Shown: piece after piece, positions 60,546 through 64,000 of the stretch | Position numbering within the stretch: position 1 is the first letter of the stretch | How the letters are laid out: each line of letters begins with the position of its first letter | Assembly: GCF_003939025.1 (NCBI RefSeq) | Contig: NZ_RQIH01000025.1 | Location: 20,230 to 84,229 of the forward strand | Length of the DNA: 64,000 nt | Source of the DNA: Rhizobium sophoriradicis | GTDB lineage: Bacteria > Pseudomonadota > Alphaproteobacteria > Rhizobiales > Rhizobiaceae | Direction: 5' to 3' | Program-made: the position numbers and the translations under genes | Notes under the pieces: model-generated | What the model saw: the letters and a program-made list of their open reading frames with translations, nothing else | Databases searched by the model: none | Told to the model about the DNA's origin: nothing

Positions 60546-61088
60546 TTATCGGCCGCGACGGGCCTCAAGCTCAGCTCGCTTGTAGTCGTTGTAGGAATCG
60601 ATACCCTTCCCAGCGATCCTGAGGCCCGCATCGAACAAGGACGGCTTGGCTGACCGCTGGACTGAGTTGATGCGGTCTTCGGCGTTCGAGCGGATGCCCT
60701 TCATCTCGTTGCTGAGCTGGTTGAGGGTCCAGTCGGTGTTCTGGTCGATGCGGTCATTCGCTAGGGAAGCGCGGCCATCGAACTCGGCCAGGAGGGCGTC
60801 AACGGAAAGACCAGACACGCCACTCTCGCCAGCCGCTACGGTCGCCGTTGCCTTGGCCTCGCGGGCCTCTTTGAGGTTGTCCGCCTTTTCGGCACCAGCT
60901 TTCTCCTGCTCCTGCAGCATGCGCTGCTGGGTCTGGAACATCTGATCGCGGGCATTCTGGTTGGCCCGGGCGGCATTCTGTCGGTAAAGTTTATTCTGCT
61001 CTTCCGCAGCGGCTACGTCACTCCGGTACTGGAACGCTTGCGCAGCGGCTCCGACAGCTAACCCAATCATCGAGCCGGGGTCACACAT
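60546..61088 (-). CDS. T7-like internal virion protein (gp14 type)
   Basis: 180 residues from the ATG at 61088 (T7 gp14 is 196). A glycine/alanine-rich hydrophobic start (MCDPGSMIGLAVGAAAQAFQYRSDVAAAEEQNKLY) is followed by a long coiled coil with Gln and Glu repeats, as in phage internal core proteins. Its start overlaps the BRO-N-like stop by 8 bases. Confidence 0.75.
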   Translation of the reverse strand: MCDPGSMIGLAVGAAAQAFQYRSDVAAAEEQNKLYRQNAARANQNARDQMFQTQQRMLQEQEKAGAEKADNLKEAREAKATATVAAGESGVSGLSVDALLAEFDGRASLANDRIDQNTDWTLNQLSNEMKGIRSNAEDRINSVQRSAKPSLFDAGLRIAGKGIDSYNDYKRAELEARRGR

Positions 61089-61485
61089 CGGAGGCCCCCC
61101 TGCTGACAACAACGGAGACCTGGGCGTCAACCGACGACAGAACAGACCAAGCTTTGGTAACGCTATGCAGCGCCAACCAGAGCAGTTTGTCGAGTCCATC
61201 TCGGGATACGGTCAGCACAGCTGACACGCCTTTGACCTGGGTCTGCAGCCGGCGCAGCGCCTTGCTATCGTCTGAGACTGCCCTCACATAGTGGGCAGCT
61301 CCCTGGCGCGGATTGTACGCGCCAATCGCTTTACAGACATCCGTAGCGATAAACCAAGGCTGGCTGTCGATCATCGTGAAACGTATCAGGGCGGACTGAT
61401 AAGACAGGATATGAATGCGGCTCAACGGGATTAATTCACCGTCGCCGCCATTGGTATGCGGTTCGTTGTGCATTTGGGTTCTCAT
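61081..61485 (-). CDS. BRO-N family protein
   Basis: 134 residues. QSALIRFTMIDSQPWFIATDVCKAIGAYNPRQGAAHYV is a clear BRO-N core (W-F-I-A-T-D-V-C-x-x-I/L-G). Such proteins are phage antirepressors or regulators, but here it leads a virion block behind phage-type promoters. It is the most upstream gene of this run. Confidence 0.75.
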   Translation of the reverse strand: MRTQMHNEPHTNGGDGELIPLSRIHILSYQSALIRFTMIDSQPWFIATDVCKAIGAYNPRQGAAHYVRAVSDDSKALRRLQTQVKGVSAVLTVSRDGLDKLLWLALHSVTKAWSVLSSVDAQVSVVVSRGASDV

Positions 61486-61530
61486 GGTTTTGTGGTGGTG
61501 AGCGATCAGCGCGGCCGGGTTAAAGACCGC

Positions 61531-61561
61531 CCCCCTCGTCGGCAGTAGTGCGACAAGGGGG
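61531..61561. promoter_or_regulatory. Hairpin in the leader of the virion block
   Basis: CCCCCTCGTCG and CGACAAGGGGG pair at 10 of 11 positions around a 9-base loop, 46 bases upstream of the BRO-N start on the minus strand. T7-like mRNAs have RNase III processing hairpins before genes; this could be one. Confidence 0.4.
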
Positions 61562-61837
61562 CCGGGGCTACCACAGCCACGAGAACGAAAGACCGGCTGA
61601 GATTTCAGTCGATCAGCGCACTCTCGGAAGTCGAGCGTCCATGATGGACAGTGCGGTTGATTACGAGGAGGTACTCGTTTGCCCTTTAGGTTTCCTTCGA
61701 GGTTTCCTTTGGGGATTTGGTGTTGGTGGATGAGGGTTCTTCCACCTTCCCCCCTTCATAAAGATCATTCGGAGAGAGACCCCTTTTTTCATCAGGCTCC
61801 TCTCCTCACCCTTTATTCTTGGTCTCCCTCTCGGAGT

Positions 61838-61861
61838 TCTCCTTAAGTGAGGGGTAATTGA
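61838..61861 (-). promoter_or_regulatory. Putative T3/T7-type phage RNA polymerase promoter 1
   Basis: On the minus strand the core AATTACCCCTCACTTAAGG matches the first 19 bases of the T3 promoter consensus at 17 positions, with initiation expected at the GG. It points left, towards the BRO-N and virion genes about 355 bp away. A second copy lies at 61885-61908. Confidence 0.65.
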
Positions 61862-61884
61862 AAAGTGGTCTTCCCTCCTCGGGT

Positions 61885-61908
61885 TCTCCTTAAGTGGGTG
61901 GTAATTGA
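61885..61908 (-). promoter_or_regulatory. Putative T3/T7-type phage RNA polymerase promoter 2
   Basis: The core AATTACCACCCACTTAAGG differs from promoter 1 at two positions (22 of 24 identical over the full copy) and lies 47 bp upstream, facing the same way. Tandem promoters of this type are common in T7-like phages. The gap 61486-62072 holds these copies and a hairpin, with no gene. Confidence 0.6.
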
Positions 61909-62072
61909 TTTGCGTCCTCAGGCGGTCCGAAATCGGCCATCCTCAACGCAGGCTGGCTATATAGTCTTAAACGAAATTGGTCCTTCGCCAGTCTGGCAAC
62001 ATCGCAGCACCAGACCCACTAGATCGACTCTCCCGACTCCGCTAACGCTTCAAGGCAATTGCGGAGGAATGT

Positions 62073-62828
62073 ATGAAAAGGGACCTTTGGAATGACAGGT
62101 TTTCGAACCTCCCGAAGTGGCCATGTCCGAAGTGCGAAAGCGGGTCTTTAGTTGCGATGGGCGGGTTCCCGCACAGCGAAGAGACTGAGGAATCGAAAAG
62201 CGAGCGTCAGGACCATCTGGAATGGGAGCCCGAATGGGTTCGAGAGAGTTTTGTAGCGTTGCTAAAATGCGATGAGTGTGGAGAGGTGGTAACAGTTGCC
62301 GGCACTAAGCGGTTGTGGACGTACGAGGATCACGAAAGTCACGAACAATGCTTGGGAGAATCCCTTATCGTCCGACACATCTACCCCGCACCCCACATCA
62401 TCGAGGTTTCGGGAGAACTTCCCTCTGAATGTGCTGAGCACCTGGAATTAGCGTTCGAACTCTACTGGGTAGACAAAGCTGCAGCCGCCAACCGCCTGCG
62501 CATTTTTGTCGAGCGCCTGATGGATCACTTCGACGTTCCCGTTGAAGGCAAAGGCAACAAGGAAAAAAACCACGCCTTAAATCTTTCAGAACGCATCACT
62601 GAGTTCGAAAAGATGAAACCAGGCCACAAAGACGCATTAGATGCTCTGCGCTTCGTCGGCAATCACGGTAGCCACGCTGGCCAGAGCGATCAGAAAGCGT
62701 TGCTGGACGCGTTTGAGATTCTGGAAGGTGCTCTCTCTGAGTTGGTCGACAACAAGAAAGCGAAGCTTGCCGCCAAGGCAAAGGCCCTCATACAAAGCAA
62801 GGGTAATCCTAAGGCTTGGGCAAAGTGA
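62073..62828 (+). CDS. DUF4145-type protein with N-terminal zinc ribbon
   Basis: 251 residues from the ATG at 62073 behind GCGGAGG. CPKCESG near residue 18 and CDECGE near residue 67 form a likely zinc ribbon. Residues about 130-225 (KAAAANRLRIFVERLMDHF, LRFVGNHGSHAG) match the DUF4145 pattern, seen in helical proteins near restriction and defence genes. It points away from the phage block. Confidence 0.75.
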   Translation: MKRDLWNDRFSNLPKWPCPKCESGSLVAMGGFPHSEETEESKSERQDHLEWEPEWVRESFVALLKCDECGEVVTVAGTKRLWTYEDHESHEQCLGESLIVRHIYPAPHIIEVSGELPSECAEHLELAFELYWVDKAAAANRLRIFVERLMDHFDVPVEGKGNKEKNHALNLSERITEFEKMKPGHKDALDALRFVGNHGSHAGQSDQKALLDAFEILEGALSELVDNKKAKLAAKAKALIQSKGNPKAWAK

Positions 62829-62897
62829 CGCCGCATTGCGGGAGCCAGTAGTGCCGCCCCGCAGAACCTCTACGGGGCTGCCGGTGGGCTTCGGCTC

Positions 62898-63095
62898 TCA
62901 GGCGGTGGCCGCGTCTGTGTCTCCGGCCTGCACCTTGCGGCGATAGACGTGGAAGGCCAAGTAGCACCGACCAATCCAGAATTGGTGATCATTGCCCTCG
63001 CTAAGGCGGTCAAAGAAGCGTTTAAGGATGCGCCTCTCCTCGATCTCGAAGTATGCCTCGAACCACGGTGTCCGTTTGAAGATTTGCATTCTCAT
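62898..63095 (-). CDS. Small unknown protein
   Basis: 65 residues (MRMQIFKRTPWFEAYFEIEERRILKRFFDRL), aromatic and basic. Phage-like size. No family recognised. Confidence 0.5.
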   Translation of the reverse strand: MRMQIFKRTPWFEAYFEIEERRILKRFFDRLSEGNDHQFWIGRCYLAFHVYRRKVQAGDTDAATA

Positions 63096-63212
63096 GATGT
63101 TGAACTATGCCCCAGTTGAAGTTTTGTCCCGGCCGGAACGACACCGTTAGACTCCCGCCCCACGATCCCGTCAAGAGCGAAAAGCTGCTTATTTTCAATG
63201 GTTTAATTCACT

Positions 63213-63281
63213 GGTGAATTGATTGGCACAGGAGGGGGCTACTATCAATGAGTTAGCGAGGGCGCCGGTGAATTGATTGGC
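63213..63281 (+). repeat. Pair of 15-bp direct repeats
   Basis: GGTGAATTGATTGGC occurs at 63213-63227 and 63267-63281, 54 bp apart. The left copy overlaps the inverted repeat AATTCAC-TG-GTGAATT. It lies in the gap between two minus-strand genes; no gene is seen in 63096-63311. Confidence 0.5.
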
Positions 63282-63311
63282 GAGAAGATTTTTTGCGTCG
63301 GCTTCCTCACC

Positions 63312-63725
63312 TCAACAGCCGCCGTAGTTTTTATTGCCACTTGCCGTGATCGTATAGGTCCCGCCTCTCGGGCCAACGAAGCATTGGTCGGAGCTTCGGA
63401 TAGTGGCCATTTTGCGCGCAGGCGTTGGCGACGTTGTTTTGTGGCGCACTGCACTGGCGCGCAGCGTTTGTCCGAACTCACAGGCATAACCATCGCCATC
63501 CCGGTCTAGCCCGTGGGGGTCCACAAAGGGGCCACCTGCCGACAGAAAGAATCGCTGTGCTTCAGCCGATGAAGAGAAGTCAGCACAGTCCCGATCCGAT
63601 CCCGCGCCGGCCGATCTTTGATATGTTGGCACTCCGACCCCGGCGATTGTGCGACGGCCCAGGTATTCTGCTCCTGACGAGGTTTCTCCGCGTGCTGCTA
63701 GTTCGTAAGCGTCCGGCGAACGCAT
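63312..63725 (-). CDS. Excalibur-domain protein
   Basis: 137 residues in the open frame. DRDCADFSSSAEAQRFFLSAGG and DPHGLDRDGDGYACEFG form the Excalibur calcium-binding domain, with the DxDxDG loop. The C-terminus (VGPRGGTYTITASGNKNYGGC) matches tails of such proteins. No signal peptide is visible at the N-terminus, so the gene may have lost its 5' end or start further upstream in another frame. Confidence 0.7.
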   Translation of the reverse strand: MRSPDAYELAARGETSSGAEYLGRRTIAGVGVPTYQRSAGAGSDRDCADFSSSAEAQRFFLSAGGPFVDPHGLDRDGDGYACEFGQTLRASAVRHKTTSPTPARKMATIRSSDQCFVGPRGGTYTITASGNKNYGGC

Positions 63726-63748
63726 TTTCGGGTGTCGAGAGATGGAAT

Positions 63749-64000
63749 CTATAGGCCGCGTTTCATCTCATCGGCCATGATGCGGTCGATTATTTCGGGA
63801 TCGCACTGTGTGTCGATGAGGAACTCGCGGATACCGCCGTCCCACGTCCTGATGTCGGCGAGTAGGCTTTGAAGTTCTTCGATGCCATTCTCGGTCAGAC
63901 CCTTCGTGCCGTCTTCACTGCCATCGCCGACGTAAACCAGTTCGCCTTCGGAGATGTTGTCCGAGTTTGCGGTCACTTCTTCGATCAGTTCGAGGTTTTC
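63749..64000 (-). CDS. Acidic protein, 5' end beyond window
   Basis: The frame is open from the right edge to TAG at 63749, giving at least 83 residues (ENLELIEEVTANSDNISEGE and onwards). It is acidic with a C-terminal helix (EIIDRIMADEMKRGL). An internal GTG at 63976 could be a start, but the frame runs on. No family recognised. Confidence 0.5.
   Translation of the reverse strand, partial: ENLELIEEVTANSDNISEGELVYVGDGSEDGTKGLTENGIEELQSLLADIRTWDGGIREFLIDTQCDPEIIDRIMADEMKRGL

Overview
The window is GC-rich and looks like a chromosome or large replicon of a Rhizobium-type alphaproteobacterium. Evidence includes the cmk-rpsA pair, a FYDLN-acid (TIGR02300-type) gene beside tRNA-Ala(GGC), many ABC sugar and amino-acid type importers, a GntR-free uronate module under a TetR-like palindrome, and a CCTTAAATCGG palindromic intergenic repeat of a kind I associate with Rhizobium.

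Positions 1-32700 are ordinary catabolic and housekeeping DNA. A TetR regulator and a partial oxidoreductase flank a CUT1 sugar ABC importer operon (1846-7180). A frameshifted choline-kinase-like gene and a dimethylglycine/sarcosine-dehydrogenase-like gene follow (7280-10605). A LysR regulator, a shikimate dehydrogenase, a complete branched-chain-type ABC importer and a QuiC-like 3-dehydroshikimate dehydratase fusion (10701-19466) together look like a shikimate/quinate to protocatechuate route. The minus-strand uxuB-uxaC operon (19542-22411) carries the same 16-bp palindrome as the ABC operon and the partial oxidoreductase gene, so all three probably form one uronate or pectin-sugar regulon. 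Then come slyX, gabD and gabT, a divergent MerR-XRE-cupin fusion regulator with a palindrome in the shared gap, an RNase D-like exonuclease, a large protein of unknown function, rpsA, cmk and the FYDLN-acid gene.

Positions 32760-52708 are a 19.9-kb integrative element. It sits in the 3' part of tRNA-Ala(GGC), is bounded by a perfect 50-bp direct repeat, and encodes a tyrosine integrase next to the right end. It holds a string of small genes joined by 4-base overlaps around a DUF3987-type replication protein, a late-gene-like block (terminase-small-like protein, DUF7338-like protein, tail-fibre-like protein) without capsid or portal genes, exported cargo proteins, a tRNA-like gene, and five copies of a palindromic element built from TGACAAAAC-like 9-mers. 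One copy lies in frame inside a protein gene. The content suits a phage satellite or decayed prophage.

Positions 52709-64000 are still accessory. They contain small unknown genes, a serine recombinase, a MarR regulator, and a block of T7-like internal virion proteins (a 1257-residue protein with an N-terminal lysozyme-like transglycosylase, and a gp14-like protein) with two BRO-N-like genes interleaved. Upstream of this block are two tandem 24-bp sequences on the minus strand that closely resemble T3/T7-type phage RNA polymerase promoters. A DUF4145 protein, an Excalibur-domain protein and a gene cut by the right edge finish the window. All assignments are from reading the sequence; no database search was run.
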